Positions 45,668-57,155 are shown, counted from the stretch's first letter. The stretch: DNA of 64,000 bases from Salmonella enterica subsp. enterica serovar Typhimurium str. LT2 (GCF_000006945.2 NC_003197.2:4402001-4466000), one strand, 5' to 3'. A program made the numbers and translations. The notes: generated by a model from the letters alone, not told the origin.

Positions 45668-47212
45668 TTAATCAAACTTCATACGCGTGGCTTTCAGGTT
45701 CACTATTGCCAGCGCGCCTACCAGCAGGAAGATCAGCGTGGCAATGGCCGCCGCCAGACCGAAGTCCTGACCGCCGCCGCCTTCAAAGGCGATACGGTAG
45801 GTGTAGCTGACGAGTAGATCGGTATAACCGGCAGGCGTGGTGGTGCCGAGACGGTCTGGCCCGCCGTTGGTCAATAACTGAATCAGGACAAAGTTATTAA
45901 AGTTAAAGGCGAAGCTGGCGATCATCAGCGGCGTTAGCGGCTTAATCAGCAGCGGTAAGGTGATCTTAAAGAAATTCTGAAATGGACCGGCGCCGTCCAT
46001 TGCGGAGGCTTCGTACAGGTCATCCGGAATCGCTTTCAGCAGTCCCATGCACAGGATCATCATGTAGGGATAGCCCAGCCAGGTATTCACGATAATCACC
46101 ATTGCCCGCGCGGTGTTGGGGTCGCTGAACCAGGCAGGTTTAATGCCGAACAGCGCGCTCAGCATCATATTGATTTCACCAAAGCTTTGGTTGAATAACC
46201 CTTTGAAAATCAAAATTGAAATAAACGACGGTACGGCGTAGGGCAGAATCAGCAGGACGCGGTAGATAGCTTTACCTTTCAGCGCTTCCCACTGTACGAG
46301 GCAGGCCAATACCATCCCAACCGCCACGGTTAACACCACAGTGAGGACCGAAAAGACCACGGTCCAGACGAAGATAGCGAAAAAGGGCTTCTGGATCCCT
46401 TCGTCGGTAAAGACGCGCGTAAAGTTTTTCGCGCCGATAGTAACGGTATAACCAGGACTGAGTTTTTCATCACCCCAGCTTCCGTCGGCGTTGATCGACT
46501 GATAATAACCGCTATCGTTGTTTGGCCGGTATTTTACGCCGCTCTGGTTATTGGTCAGCAGGCCGTCATCAGCCAGTGTGTACAGCGGACGGGTACCGGA
46601 AAACTGACGCAGCGAGCTCATAATCACTTTACTTTCATCCGGCAGGACGGCGGTTATCTGGTTCAACGCCAGACGGTTCTGGGTGATTATTCGCAGATTG
46701 GCGCGTTCGCCGCCCGGCAGGGCATCAGTCTCTTTCAGCTGTAATTTTTGTTCGCCGCCGAAGGAAAATGCGTCAGACAGGTAATGTTTGCCCGTTTCTC
46801 CGTCGGTGAGGGCCAGTTGCCACTCGTCGCCGGTCGGGTAAAGACCGAAGTTATAGGTTTTTCCTGCCTGATAAGAACGGTCCATCAGCACTTGCTGGGC
46901 GCGTTCAAAGGTGAGCTGGTTGGTGCTGCTGTAGTTAGTAAAGGCGATAGCGATGGTGCACACCAGCGGGAATAGCACAAACAGCCCCATGCCGGCGAGG
47001 CCAGGGTAAACGTAGCGCCAGGCGTAGGTTTTACGATTTGCGAAAATATACAGGCCAGCAGAGCTTAAAATCAGCGTCATGATGGCGAACAGATACTCCC
47101 CTTGTACGTACATTAAAACTACAAGGTAACCCACCAGCAGGCCCAGCAGACCAATTACTGACCATTTAAGCTGGTCGCTTTGCCACCAGTGTTTCTTTTT
47201 AATGACATCCAT
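45668..47212 (-). CDS. malF: Maltose ABC transporter permease MalF
   Basis: A 514-residue inner-membrane permease with eight helices and the large periplasmic P2 loop (about residues 95-275) typical of enterobacterial MalF. The EAA motif is YEASAMDGAGPFQNFFKITL (near 400). It pairs with MalG in the MalFGK2 maltose importer. Separated from malE by a REP element. Confidence 0.97.
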   Translation of the reverse strand: MDVIKKKHWWQSDQLKWSVIGLLGLLVGYLVVLMYVQGEYLFAIMTLILSSAGLYIFANRKTYAWRYVYPGLAGMGLFVLFPLVCTIAIAFTNYSSTNQLTFERAQQVLMDRSYQAGKTYNFGLYPTGDEWQLALTDGETGKHYLSDAFSFGGEQKLQLKETDALPGGERANLRIITQNRLALNQITAVLPDESKVIMSSLRQFSGTRPLYTLADDGLLTNNQSGVKYRPNNDSGYYQSINADGSWGDEKLSPGYTVTIGAKNFTRVFTDEGIQKPFFAIFVWTVVFSVLTVVLTVAVGMVLACLVQWEALKGKAIYRVLLILPYAVPSFISILIFKGLFNQSFGEINMMLSALFGIKPAWFSDPNTARAMVIIVNTWLGYPYMMILCMGLLKAIPDDLYEASAMDGAGPFQNFFKITLPLLIKPLTPLMIASFAFNFNNFVLIQLLTNGGPDRLGTTTPAGYTDLLVSYTYRIAFEGGGGQDFGLAAAIATLIFLLVGALAIVNLKATRMKFD

Positions 47213-47251
47213 GGGGGTTTTCCTCTACAGCGTTGAAACTTCCTGGCCGGA

Positions 47252-47334
47252 GATGTGCCTGATGGCGCTGCGCTTATCAGGCCTACGGTGTGTTGTAGGC
47301 CGGATAAGGCATTTATGCCGCCATCCGGCACAGG
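47252..47334. repeat. malE-malF intergenic REP/BIME element
   Basis: Units GATGGCGCTGCGCTTATCAG, GTAGGCCGGATAAGGC and GCCGCCATCCGGCAC in inverted arrangement. In E. coli the REP array at this site stabilises upstream malE mRNA and lowers malF expression; the same arrangement is seen here. Confidence 0.9.
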
Positions 47335-47343
47335 CTCACGGCA

Positions 47344-48534
47344 TTACTTAGTGATACGGCTTTGTGCATCTTTCAGCGCGGCATCCACGGTTTGACGGCC
47401 GCTGGCGGCGTTGATCACAGCCGTACGTACCGCATACCAGAAGGCGGACATCTGCGGAATATTCGGCATGATCTCGCCTTTCTGGGCGTTATCCATGGTG
47501 GCGGCGATACGGGGGTCTTTCGCTAACTGCTCCTGGAAAGATTTCAGCGCCACGGCGCCCAGCGGTTTATCTTTGTTCACCGCTTCCAGACCCTGATCGG
47601 TCAGCAGGTAGTTTTCGAGGAACTCTTTCGCCAGCTCTTTATTCGGGCTGGCAGCGTTAATCCCCGCGCTCAGCACGCCGACGAACGGTTTCGAGGGTTT
47701 ACCTTTGAAGGTCGGCAGCAGGGTGACACCGTAGTTGACTTTGCTCTTGTCGATGTTCGACCATGCCCACGGACCGTTGATGGTCATTGCCGTTTCGCCT
47801 TTATTGAAGGCCGCTTCGGCGATGGAGTAATCGGTATCGGCGCTCATATTTTTGTTCTTGATCATATCGATCAGGAAAGTCAGGCCCGCTTTCGCGCCGG
47901 CGTTGTCGACACCAACGTCTTTCACGTCATACTTGCCGTTTTCAAATTTGAACGCGTAACCGCCGTCAGCGGCGATCAAAGGCCAGGTGAAATACGGCTC
48001 TTGCAGGTTGAACATTATCGCCGACTTCCCTTTCACTTTTAGCTCTTTATCCAGCGCCGGGATCTCTTCCCAGGTTTTCGGCGGGTTCGGGACGAGGTCT
48101 TTGTTATAAATCAGGGAGAGGGCTTCAACGGCGATGGGGTAGGCGATCAGCTTGCCGTTATAACGTACCGCATCCCAGGTGAACGGATAGAGTTTGTCCT
48201 GAAACGCTTTATCCGGAGTGACCTCCGCCAGCAGACCAGACTGCGCGTAGCCGCCAAAACGGTCGTGCGCCCAGAAGATAATGTCAGGACCGTCGCCGGT
48301 GGCTGCCACCTGCGGGAATTTCTCTTCCAGCTTATCCGGGTGCTCAACGGTCACTTTAATGCCGGTGTCTTGCTCAAATTTTTTACCGACCTCGGCCAGA
48401 CCGTTATAACCCTTGTCGCCGTTGATCCAGATAACCAGTTTACCTTCTTCAATTTTGGCGAGAGCCGGGGCGGAAATCATCATCGTCGTAAGTGCGGATA
48501 ATGCGAGGATGCCTACGCCAGTTTTAATCTTCAT
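47344..48534 (-). CDS. malE: Periplasmic maltose-binding protein
   Basis: Binds maltose and maltodextrins in the periplasm and delivers them to MalFGK2 and to the Tar chemoreceptor. The 396-residue precursor begins MKIKTGVGILALSALTTMMI; the signal peptide ends ALA before KIEEGKLVIWINGDKGYNG. GGAGAT lies before ATG at 48534. Frames extending to 48771 cross the MalT/CRP control region and are not coding. It is the first gene of malEFG. Confidence 0.98.
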   Translation of the reverse strand: MKIKTGVGILALSALTTMMISAPALAKIEEGKLVIWINGDKGYNGLAEVGKKFEQDTGIKVTVEHPDKLEEKFPQVAATGDGPDIIFWAHDRFGGYAQSGLLAEVTPDKAFQDKLYPFTWDAVRYNGKLIAYPIAVEALSLIYNKDLVPNPPKTWEEIPALDKELKVKGKSAIMFNLQEPYFTWPLIAADGGYAFKFENGKYDVKDVGVDNAGAKAGLTFLIDMIKNKNMSADTDYSIAEAAFNKGETAMTINGPWAWSNIDKSKVNYGVTLLPTFKGKPSKPFVGVLSAGINAASPNKELAKEFLENYLLTDQGLEAVNKDKPLGAVALKSFQEQLAKDPRIAATMDNAQKGEIMPNIPQMSAFWYAVRTAVINAASGRQTVDAALKDAQSRITK

Positions 48535-48895
48535 ATCTCCCATCCTTTTTGGTGATGTACACAGAGGTGGTTTAACGGTCTCTAGTTTCTTTATACGACA
48601 ACCTCTTTCCATCCTCCCCGCCCCTACGCCCCACCCCGGCTTTATGTGATCTGTGTTGCATAAATGTGAGTAATGCGTGCTGGCGCACACAAAAACACGC
48701 CGATTTTTGCGGGCGGCATCACGAAATTCCTTTTCTGTCCGCGCCCGTGGTCTCAGGTGTTGTGTCCTCATCCTCCCGCCTCCTCCCCCATAAAAAAGCC
48801 GGGGGGTGGAGGATTTACCCCAGTCAGGGATCGCGCATAGTCAGGCCATCATGAATGTTGCTGTCAATGACAGGTTGTAACGAAGGGAGAAGGGC
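48535..48895. promoter_or_regulatory. Divergent malE-malK control region (MalT and CRP sites)
   Basis: The 361 bases between malE and malK contain several MalT-box-like sequences: GGGGAGGATGG (minus strand, near 48610-48620), GGGGGAGGAGG and GGGAGGATGAG (minus strand, 48769-48789), and GGGGTGGAGGA (plus, 48802-48812). CRP-like half sites TATGTGATCTGTG and AAATGTGAGTAAT lie at about 48642-48675. This is the classic layout in which MalT and CRP bind cooperatively to activate both operons. Confidence 0.85.
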
Positions 48896-50005
<1,110 letters not shown>

Positions 50006-50093
50006 GGCCTCCATAAAAAAACGAAACGCAAAACCATTCGCAGTTTTAGAAGGTGGCAGCGTTTAAAGAAAAGCAATGATCTCAGGAGATAGA

Positions 50094-51452
50094 ATGATGA
50101 TTACTCTGCGCAAACTCCCACTGGCGGTTGCTGTCGCAGCGGGCGTAATGTCCGCTCAGGCAATGGCTGTCGATTTCCACGGTTACGCCCGTTCCGGTAT
50201 TGGCTGGACGGGAAGCGGCGGCGAACAACAGTGTTTCCAGGCAACGGGTGCCCAAAGTAAATACCGTCTCGGTAACGAATGTGAAACCTATGCGGAACTG
50301 AAACTGGGCCAGGAAGTGTGGAAAGAGGGCGATAAGAGCTTCTATTTCGACACCAACGTCGCCTATTCGGTTAACCAGCAGAACGACTGGGAATCGACCG
50401 ATCCCGCCTTCCGCGAAGCGAACGTGCAGGGTAAAAACCTGATTGAATGGCTGCCGGGCTCTACCATCTGGGCCGGTAAGCGCTTCTATCAGCGTCATGA
50501 CGTACACATGATCGACTTCTACTACTGGGATATTTCAGGTCCTGGCGCAGGTATCGAAAATATCGATCTGGGCTTCGGTAAGCTTTCACTGGCGGCGACC
50601 CGGTCTACTGAAGCGGGCGGCTCTTACACCTTCAGCAGCCAGAATATTTATGATGAAGTGAAAGATACCGCTAACGACGTCTTTGACGTACGTCTGGCTG
50701 GTCTGCAAACGAACCCGGACGGCGTACTGGAGCTAGGCGTTGATTACGGTCGCGCCAATACGACCGATGGTTATAAGCTGGCTGATGGGGCATCGAAAGA
50801 CGGCTGGATGTTCACCGCCGAACACACGCAAAGCATGTTGAAAGGCTATAACAAGTTTGTCGTGCAATATGCCACCGATGCCATGACCACGCAGGGTAAA
50901 GGCCAGGCGCGCGGTTCCGACGGTTCTTCATCTTTCACTGAAGAATTGTCTGATGGAACCAAAATTAATTACGCCAATAAGGTCATCAATAATAATGGCA
51001 ATATGTGGCGTATTTTGGATCATGGCGCCATCTCGCTTGGTGATAAATGGGATTTGATGTACGTCGGTATGTACCAGAATATCGATTGGGATAATAACCT
51101 GGGTACTGAGTGGTGGACCGTGGGTGTACGTCCAATGTACAAGTGGACGCCAATCATGAGCACCCTGCTGGAAGTCGGCTACGACAACGTGAAATCTCAG
51201 CAGACCGGCGATCGTAACAATCAATATAAAATCACCCTGGCGCAACAGTGGCAGGCGGGCGACAGCATCTGGTCGCGTCCGGCTATCCGTATTTTCGCCA
51301 CCTACGCGAAATGGGATGAGAAATGGGGCTATATCAAAGACGGCGATAACATTTCCCGTTATGCCGCAGCGACTAACTCCGGCATTTCCACCAACAGCCG
51401 TGGCGATAGCGATGAGTGGACCTTCGGCGCCCAGATGGAAATCTGGTGGTAA
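50094..51452 (+). CDS. lamB: Maltoporin LamB
   Basis: Trimeric 18-strand outer-membrane porin for maltodextrins and a phage receptor. The 452-residue precursor begins MMITLRKLPLAVAVAAGVMS with cleavage after AMA (mature VDFHGYARSGIGW) and ends in the typical WTFGAQMEIWW. AGGAG lies upstream. Compared with recalled E. coli LamB, the barrel strands are conserved while surface loops (for instance around residues 265-290 and 420-440) differ, as expected for phage-exposed loops. An in-frame ATG at 50076 is not favoured. Confidence 0.97.
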   Translation: MMITLRKLPLAVAVAAGVMSAQAMAVDFHGYARSGIGWTGSGGEQQCFQATGAQSKYRLGNECETYAELKLGQEVWKEGDKSFYFDTNVAYSVNQQNDWESTDPAFREANVQGKNLIEWLPGSTIWAGKRFYQRHDVHMIDFYYWDISGPGAGIENIDLGFGKLSLAATRSTEAGGSYTFSSQNIYDEVKDTANDVFDVRLAGLQTNPDGVLELGVDYGRANTTDGYKLADGASKDGWMFTAEHTQSMLKGYNKFVVQYATDAMTTQGKGQARGSDGSSSFTEELSDGTKINYANKVINNNGNMWRILDHGAISLGDKWDLMYVGMYQNIDWDNNLGTEWWTVGVRPMYKWTPIMSTLLEVGYDNVKSQQTGDRNNQYKITLAQQWQAGDSIWSRPAIRIFATYAKWDEKWGYIKDGDNISRYAAATNSGISTNSRGDSDEWTFGAQMEIWW

Positions 51453-51473
51453 TACGATGGTCATCTGACGTAA

Positions 51474-51493
51474 CGAGGGGCGCAAGCCCCTCG
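51474..51493 (+). terminator. Hairpin after lamB
   Basis: Perfect 8-bp stem CGAGGGGC / GCCCCTCG with a GCAA tetraloop, 21 bases after the lamB stop, with no T-tract. It more likely stabilises lamB mRNA or attenuates than fully terminates, since malM follows. Confidence 0.55.
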
Positions 51494-51518
51494 GAAACAT
51501 CAGGTCTGATGATGCTTG

Positions 51519-51556
51519 TAAGCCGAATAAGGCGCCAGCCGCCATTCGGCGATATG
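51519..51556. repeat. REP-like unit between lamB and malM
   Basis: GTAAGCCGAATAAGGCG with CCGCCATTCGGCG, a slightly diverged REP unit. Confidence 0.65.
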
Positions 51557-51615
51557 TTTGGGTTGGCGCGCTATTGCCTGGCTACCGCTGAACCCGCCTT
51601 ATTGAGGTGAGAATA

Positions 51616-52533
51616 ATGAAAATGAAGAAAAGTCTCGTCGCCCTCTGTTTAACCGCAGGGCTGTTCGCCAGCGTGCCGGGTATCAGCCTGGCGGAAGTGA
51701 ACTATGTACCGCAAAATACCAGCGCCGCGCCCGTTATTCCTGCTGCTGCGCTACAGCAATTAACCTGGACGCCTGTAGATCAGTCAAAAACGCAGTCTAC
51801 CCAACTGGCGACTGGCGGCCAGCGCCTTGACGTCGCCGGCATTACCGGCCCGGTCGCCGCTTATAGCGTTCCGGCGAATATCGGCGAGCTGACATTAACT
51901 CTGACCAGCGAGGTCAATAAGCAAGCCAGCGTTTTTGCGCCAAACGTGTTGATTCTTGACCAAAATATGACGCCTTCGGCGTTCTTCCCCAGCAGTTACT
52001 TTACTTATCAGCAGCCGGGCGTCATGAGCGCAGACCGGCTGGAAGGCGTGATGCGCCTGACGCCTGCGTTGGGGCAGCAGAAACTCTATGTTCTGGTGTT
52101 TACGACCGAAAAAGATCTTCAGCAAACCACTACGCTGCTCGATCCGGCAAAAGCCTATGCCAAAGGCGTCGGTAACTCTATCCCGGATATTCCCGATCCA
52201 GTTGCTCGCCATACCACTGACGGCGTGGTGAAACTGAAGGTGAAAACCAACAGCAGCTCCAGCGTATTGGTCGGGCCGTTGTTTGGCTCGTCCGGTACCG
52301 GGCCGGTAACGGTAGGCAATACCGCCGCGCCGGTCGCTGCGCCAGCGCCAGTCGCGCCGAAGAAAAGCGAGCCGATGTTGAACGATACGGAAAGCTACTT
52401 TAATAAAGCGATTAAGGATGCCGTAGCGAAAGGCGACGTCGATAAAGCGCTGAAACTGCTTGATGAGGCCGAACGTCTGGGATCGACATCTGCCCGTTCC
52501 ACCTTTATCAGCAGTGTAAAAGGCAAGGGGTAA
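51616..52533 (+). CDS. malM: Periplasmic maltose operon protein MalM
   Basis: A 305-residue exported protein of unknown biochemical role, last gene of malK-lamB-malM. Signal peptide MKMKKSLVALCLTAGLFASV with likely cleavage after SLA. There is an Ala/Pro-rich linker (AAPVAAPAPVAPKKSEP) near residues 230-250 and a short helical C-terminal domain. GAGG lies about eight bases before ATG at 51616. The GTG at 51607 is an unlikely alternative. Confidence 0.93.
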   Translation: MKMKKSLVALCLTAGLFASVPGISLAEVNYVPQNTSAAPVIPAAALQQLTWTPVDQSKTQSTQLATGGQRLDVAGITGPVAAYSVPANIGELTLTLTSEVNKQASVFAPNVLILDQNMTPSAFFPSSYFTYQQPGVMSADRLEGVMRLTPALGQQKLYVLVFTTEKDLQQTTTLLDPAKAYAKGVGNSIPDIPDPVARHTTDGVVKLKVKTNSSSSVLVGPLFGSSGTGPVTVGNTAAPVAAPAPVAPKKSEPMLNDTESYFNKAIKDAVAKGDVDKALKLLDEAERLGSTSARSTFISSVKGKG

Positions 52534-52566
52534 TTATTTCCCCACAGTGCTGATTTTGCAGCAACT

Positions 52567-52593
52567 GGTGCGTCTCCTGGCGCACCTTTTTTT
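52567..52593 (+). terminator. Intrinsic terminator after malM
   Basis: GGTGCG / CGCACC stem with an 8-base loop followed by TTTTTTT; end of the malK-lamB-malM operon. Confidence 0.85.
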
Positions 52594-52713
52594 ATCATTT
52601 CATGCGAATTGTTATTTTTTTGTTGCGCAACAGATCACTTAATTGTGATTGCGCCCCCCGTAATGTCTTTTCTGAGATACAATGACTTTAGGTTATGAAT
52701 CGGAGAGTAAGGC

Positions 52714-53211
52714 ATGTCACACCCTGCGTTAACGCAACTGCGTGCGCTGCGCTATTTTGATGCGATTCCTGCGCTTGAACCCCATTTGCTGGACTGGCTG
52801 TTGCTGGAAGATTCTATGACTAAACGTTTTGAGCAGCAGGGAAAGCGGGTAAGCGTGACGCTGATTCGGGAAGCGTTTGTCGGCCAAAGTGAGGTCGAGG
52901 AAGCATCAGGTTTACTGCCATCCGAGTCCCGCTACTGGTTACGTGAGATACTGCTTTGCGCTGACGGCGAGCCCTGGCTTGCCGGACGTACCGTGGTACC
53001 GGAATCCACGCTGTGCGGACCTGAACAGGTCTTACAACATCTGGGTAAAACCCCGCTTGGACGTTATCTATTTACATCATCGACACTGACCCGCGATTTT
53101 ATTGAAATTGGACGCGATGCAACGCTGTGGGGGCGCCGCTCTCGACTGCGGTTGAGCGGAAAACCGCTGTTGCTTACCGAGCTTTTTTTACCTGCATCGC
53201 CGCTGTACTGA
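52714..53211 (+). CDS. ubiC: Chorismate lyase
   Basis: Converts chorismate to 4-hydroxybenzoate and pyruvate, the first step of ubiquinone synthesis. The 165-residue protein has the active-site Arg in SRYWLRE (residue 77 counting Met) and the catalytic Glu156 in [15 protein letters not shown] precedes the ATG. It is followed after 13 bases by ubiA, which uses its product. Confidence 0.96.
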
Positions 53212-53224
53212 GAGGAAGATAAAG

Positions 53225-54097
53225 ATGGAGTGGAGTCTGACGCAGAGTAAGCTGCTGGCGTTTCACCGTTTGATGCGTACAGATAAGCCTATTGGCGCGT
53301 TGCTGCTGCTCTGGCCGACGCTTTGGGCGCTATGGGTGGCGACGCCGGGTATGCCTCAGCTGTGGATTTTGGCAGTTTTTGTCGCTGGCGTGTGGTTAAT
53401 GCGCGCGGCGGGCTGCGTGGTAAATGATTATGCCGATCGTAAATTTGACGGACATGTAAAACGTACGGTCAACCGGCCTTTACCCAGCGGCGCCGTGACA
53501 GAGAAAGAAGCGCGCAACCTGTTTGTGGTGCTGGTGCTGCTGGCGTTTCTGTTGGTGCTGACGCTGAACGCCATGACGATTCTGCTTTCCGTGGCGGCGC
53601 TGGCGTTGGCCTGGGTTTATCCCTTTATGAAACGCTACACCCACCTGCCGCAGGTCGTGCTGGGGGCCGCTTTCGGCTGGTCAATCCCCATGGCGTTCGC
53701 CGCGGTGAGCGAATCCCTGCCGTTGAGCTGCTGGCTGATGTTCCTCGCCAATATTCTCTGGGCAGTGGCTTACGATACGCAATATGCGATGGTCGACAGA
53801 GATGATGATATCAAGATAGGCATTAAATCGACGGCGATCTTGTTTGGTCGTTATGACACATTGATTATCGGGATTCTGCAGCTTGGCGTCATGGCGTTAA
53901 TGGCGCTGATCGGCTGGTTGAATGGTCTGGGATGGGGATATTACTGGGCTGTGCTGGTGGCGGGCGCGCTGTTTGTCTACCAGCAAAAACTGATTGCGAA
54001 CCGTGAGCGTGAAGCCTGCTTTAAAGCCTTTATGAACAATAACTACGTTGGCCTGGTGCTATTTTTAGGGCTGGCGATGAGTTACTGGCACTTCTGA
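53225..54097 (+). CDS. ubiA: 4-hydroxybenzoate octaprenyltransferase
   Basis: Inner-membrane prenyltransferase that attaches the polyprenyl chain to 4-hydroxybenzoate in ubiquinone synthesis. The 290-residue protein has about eight helices and two Asp-rich motifs, [15 protein letters not shown] (near 72) and [12 protein letters not shown] (near 190), which bind Mg and prenyl diphosphate. It is an operon partner of ubiC, with AGAGGAAG upstream. Confidence 0.97.
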
Positions 54098-54099
54098 TG

Positions 54100-54185
54100 T
54101 CATGCCGGGCGGACCCGGCCTACAAAGCCAAAATTTTCAATACGTCATATCAGTTGCCCGATAAGCTTACGCCATCGGGCATTTC
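54100..54185. repeat. REP-like palindromes between convergent ubiA and plsB
   Basis: CATGCCGGGCGGACCCGGCC and GCCCGATAAGCTTACGCC / ATCGGGCA form two inverted repeats at the facing gene ends and may terminate both. Confidence 0.7.
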
Positions 54186-54195
54186 AGGCACTGGC

Positions 54196-56616
54196 TTACT
54201 CGCCCTGCGTCGCGCTTTCAATCGTCAGACGGACATCAGAGGTAATCAGATCGGCAAGCATCTGATATATCTTCATCGTTTCTGCCGGTTCGGCATCGCC
54301 CGTATCACTGATATAACCCTCATCCCGTAGCGTCAACACGAGTGAACTGAACACCGCTTTGTCGAAAAACTCCGGCGCGTTAATACCGTGCAGGACAGAC
54401 AGACGTTGCGCCACGGTACGGCTTTCTTTCTCCAGCGTACTGCGGTTGATGGACGGATTGGCGCTCAACAGCCAGAACGTAATGGCATAACGCTGTAGCG
54501 TTTCGCGCGCGCCTGCCGCCAGCAGTTGCAGCGTACGGGAATGCGTCGGGTTGATATGCAGTTCATCATCCTGCAGGGTAATTAGCCCCTGACGCTGCAT
54601 TTCACTGGCCAGCGCGTCAATGACCGAGGCTAACTCCTCGCGCTCCCAGCGCAGGAACAGCTCCGCTTTTAACATCGGATAGAGCGCTTCAACATGCTGC
54701 TGCAACGCATCACGCGAAATGCGACGATGCTGGGTGATAATCGCCGCCATCAGCGAAGGCATAATCAACATATGCGCGATATTGTTACGATAGTAGGTCA
54801 TCAACACCGCCTGCTCGCGCGGCAGAATGATGATATCGCCAATGGTGTCTTTCTCGACCTCAAACTTATTCATCTGCAGCGCGTGAGCGATAAGCTCGCC
54901 AGCGCTGGCGGCAGGAACGGTTGAGTCTGTGGAATAAGGGACATTGCGCATCAGATCGAGATAGCAATCAAGCTGCTCGGTGAGCTGCTCGCGGGTGAGC
55001 GAGCGCTGACGCGACGCTAACAGCGCGGTACAACACAGGTTCATCGCGTTTGCCGCGCCAGCGTTGTTAATACGCACCATCAGATCGGCGGCGATACTAT
55101 TTACCGTCGGCGTCAGCCAGGCTGGGCGTATGGCCTCTATAGGGTCGATAGATTCGCGCCACTCCGGCACATGCTGGTTCAGGTACGTCATGAGCGGCAT
55201 CGGTTCGCCAAAGTTAACGTAGCCCTGACCCAGATTGCGCAGCTTGCTCAAGCCTTTCAGCATCTGCGGCAGGCTCTCTTTCTCTTTTGTCGCGCCGCGC
55301 AGTTCTTTCGCATAGGTGCCCACTTCCATGACGTGCTCATAGCCGATGTAAATAGGCACTAACGTAATTGGACGGGTACCGCCGCGCAGCATCGCCTGGA
55401 TAGTCATCGACAGGGTGCCGGTTTTCGGGTCTAACAAACGTCCGGTACGCGAACGTCCTCCTTCGACAAAATACTCAACCGAGTAACCGCGGCTGAACAG
55501 TTCGCCCAGGTATTCGCGAAAGACGGTGGAATAGAGTTTATTCCCCTTAAAGGTGCGACGAATAAAGAACGCGCCCAGACGACGGAAAATCGGGCCAGCG
55601 GGCCAGAAATTAAGGTTAATACCGGCGGCAATGTGCGGCGGAACCAGTCCCTGGTGATACAGCACATAAGAAAGGAGCAAGTAGTCCATATGGCTGCGGT
55701 GACAGGGTACATAGACGATTTCATGCCCGTCGTGCGCCAGTTGGCGTACGCGCTCGGCGTTATGCACGTTAATTCCCTGGTAAAGTCGGTTCCAGGTAAA
55801 CCCCAAAATCCTGTCGGTCAAACGAATCATCTCGTAAGAGAAGTTCGCCGCGATCTCTTCCATCAGCGCAATGGCGTTTTGCTGCGCTTTTTCATGAGAG
55901 ATTTTTTTACTGCGCGCTTCGTCTTCTACCGCGCGGGCGATCGCTTTCGAGGCCAGCAGTTTGTTAAACAGATCCTGACGGGCAGGCAGGCGTGGGCCAA
56001 CCGCCGCCAGGCGCTGGCGAGCAAAGTGCATACGCGCCACGCGAGCCAGCTTCTGCGCGATGATTTTATCGGTGCCGTGTTCATCAGCCATACGACGCAA
56101 TGAGACGGACGGCGAGAATCGGACAAAGCTATCGCGACCCAGCCAGGAGATGGCAAAGAATTTCTGTACGCCGTTCAGCATACGTAAAGGCGGGTTATCT
56201 TCTCCCTTTTCACGACCCGGCGCGCGGCCAAACATCACGGAAACGGGCACCATCTGCACGTCCAAAGCCGGATTACTCCGATGCAGATCGAGATAATCGT
56301 GAAAAAGTTTCACCGACTCTTCTTTTGGCGTGTAATAGGTAAAGACACGCGGTCCGCCGTGAATAAATACATAGCGTGGCAACAGCGCGCCGTCGATCTC
56401 CAGCGGCTCCAGCGGATCCGGGAGATCGTGCGCCAGACATTGCGCCCGCAGCGTCAGTAAGTCCGCTTTTGAGTTGTATGGCAAGACATACATAATGGGG
56501 CGAGAAGTATCGAGCCCCAATTCCTGGGCGGGTTCCGCCGGAATAGACTTGCTTTTTACCAGTATGCTTAATGGTAAATTCAGTAATTTGTAGTAAATTC
56601 GTGGCCAGCCGGACAT
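54196..56616 (-). CDS. plsB: Glycerol-3-phosphate 1-O-acyltransferase
   Basis: Acylates glycerol-3-phosphate, the first step of phospholipid synthesis, at the inner membrane. The 806-residue protein starts MSGWPRIYYKLLNLPLSILV. It carries acyltransferase block I CHRSHMDYLLLSY (catalytic His and Asp near 306-311), block II FFIRRTFKGNKLYSTVFREY and block III YFVEGGRSRTGR. It is divergent from dgkA, another lipid gene. Confidence 0.97.
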   Translation of the reverse strand: MSGWPRIYYKLLNLPLSILVKSKSIPAEPAQELGLDTSRPIMYVLPYNSKADLLTLRAQCLAHDLPDPLEPLEIDGALLPRYVFIHGGPRVFTYYTPKEESVKLFHDYLDLHRSNPALDVQMVPVSVMFGRAPGREKGEDNPPLRMLNGVQKFFAISWLGRDSFVRFSPSVSLRRMADEHGTDKIIAQKLARVARMHFARQRLAAVGPRLPARQDLFNKLLASKAIARAVEDEARSKKISHEKAQQNAIALMEEIAANFSYEMIRLTDRILGFTWNRLYQGINVHNAERVRQLAHDGHEIVYVPCHRSHMDYLLLSYVLYHQGLVPPHIAAGINLNFWPAGPIFRRLGAFFIRRTFKGNKLYSTVFREYLGELFSRGYSVEYFVEGGRSRTGRLLDPKTGTLSMTIQAMLRGGTRPITLVPIYIGYEHVMEVGTYAKELRGATKEKESLPQMLKGLSKLRNLGQGYVNFGEPMPLMTYLNQHVPEWRESIDPIEAIRPAWLTPTVNSIAADLMVRINNAGAANAMNLCCTALLASRQRSLTREQLTEQLDCYLDLMRNVPYSTDSTVPAASAGELIAHALQMNKFEVEKDTIGDIIILPREQAVLMTYYRNNIAHMLIMPSLMAAIITQHRRISRDALQQHVEALYPMLKAELFLRWEREELASVIDALASEMQRQGLITLQDDELHINPTHSRTLQLLAAGARETLQRYAITFWLLSANPSINRSTLEKESRTVAQRLSVLHGINAPEFFDKAVFSSLVLTLRDEGYISDTGDAEPAETMKIYQMLADLITSDVRLTIESATQGE

Positions 56617-56786
56617 AAACGATGTAAAGCCTCTGGTTAATAATGCAAATGCGGTGCAAGGATATCAGAAAGTTTAGCGAATTTCTGTTGTATCCCGTCA
56701 TACTTCGCGCTGCGTTACGGCAGTCCGAATCGTGCAGGGCAACCGTATAATGTCATTGACGTTAATAATGTAAAAAGGTTCTTTTG

Positions 56787-57155
56787 ATGGCCAATAATAC
56801 CACTGGATTCACCAGAATTATCAAAGCGGCAGGATATTCCTGGAAAGGATTTCGCGCCGCATGGACTCACGAAGCGGCGTTTCGCCAGGAAAGCCTCGCG
56901 GTATTGCTGGGCGTCATCATCGCCTGCTGGCTGGATGTGGATGCGATTACCCGTGTGTTATTGATAGGTTCCGTTTTACTTATCATGATTGTTGAAATCC
57001 TCAACAGCGCTATTGAAGCGGTCGTGGACCGCATCGGTTCTGAATACCATGAGCTTTCCGGCCGTGCGAAAGATATGGGATCGGCTGCGGTGCTACTGTC
57101 TATTTTCGTTGCCCTGATGACCTGGGGCATCCTGTTATGGTCACATTTTCGATAA
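56787..57155 (+). CDS. dgkA: Diacylglycerol kinase
   Basis: Small trimeric inner-membrane kinase that recycles diacylglycerol to phosphatidic acid. It has 122 residues, three helices, and the conserved core EILNSAIEAVVDRIGSEYHE followed by LSGRAKDMGSAAV with the catalytic Glu residues. ATG at 56787 (MANNTTGFTRI); the preceding in-frame TTG is not needed. AAAGG lies upstream. Confidence 0.97.
   Translation: MANNTTGFTRIIKAAGYSWKGFRAAWTHEAAFRQESLAVLLGVIIACWLDVDAITRVLLIGSVLLIMIVEILNSAIEAVVDRIGSEYHELSGRAKDMGSAAVLLSIFVALMTWGILLWSHFR

Noticed and set aside
48535..48771. N-terminal extension of malE
   Set aside because: It would run through the MalT/CRP control region; the signal peptide start at 48534 with GGAG is well supported.
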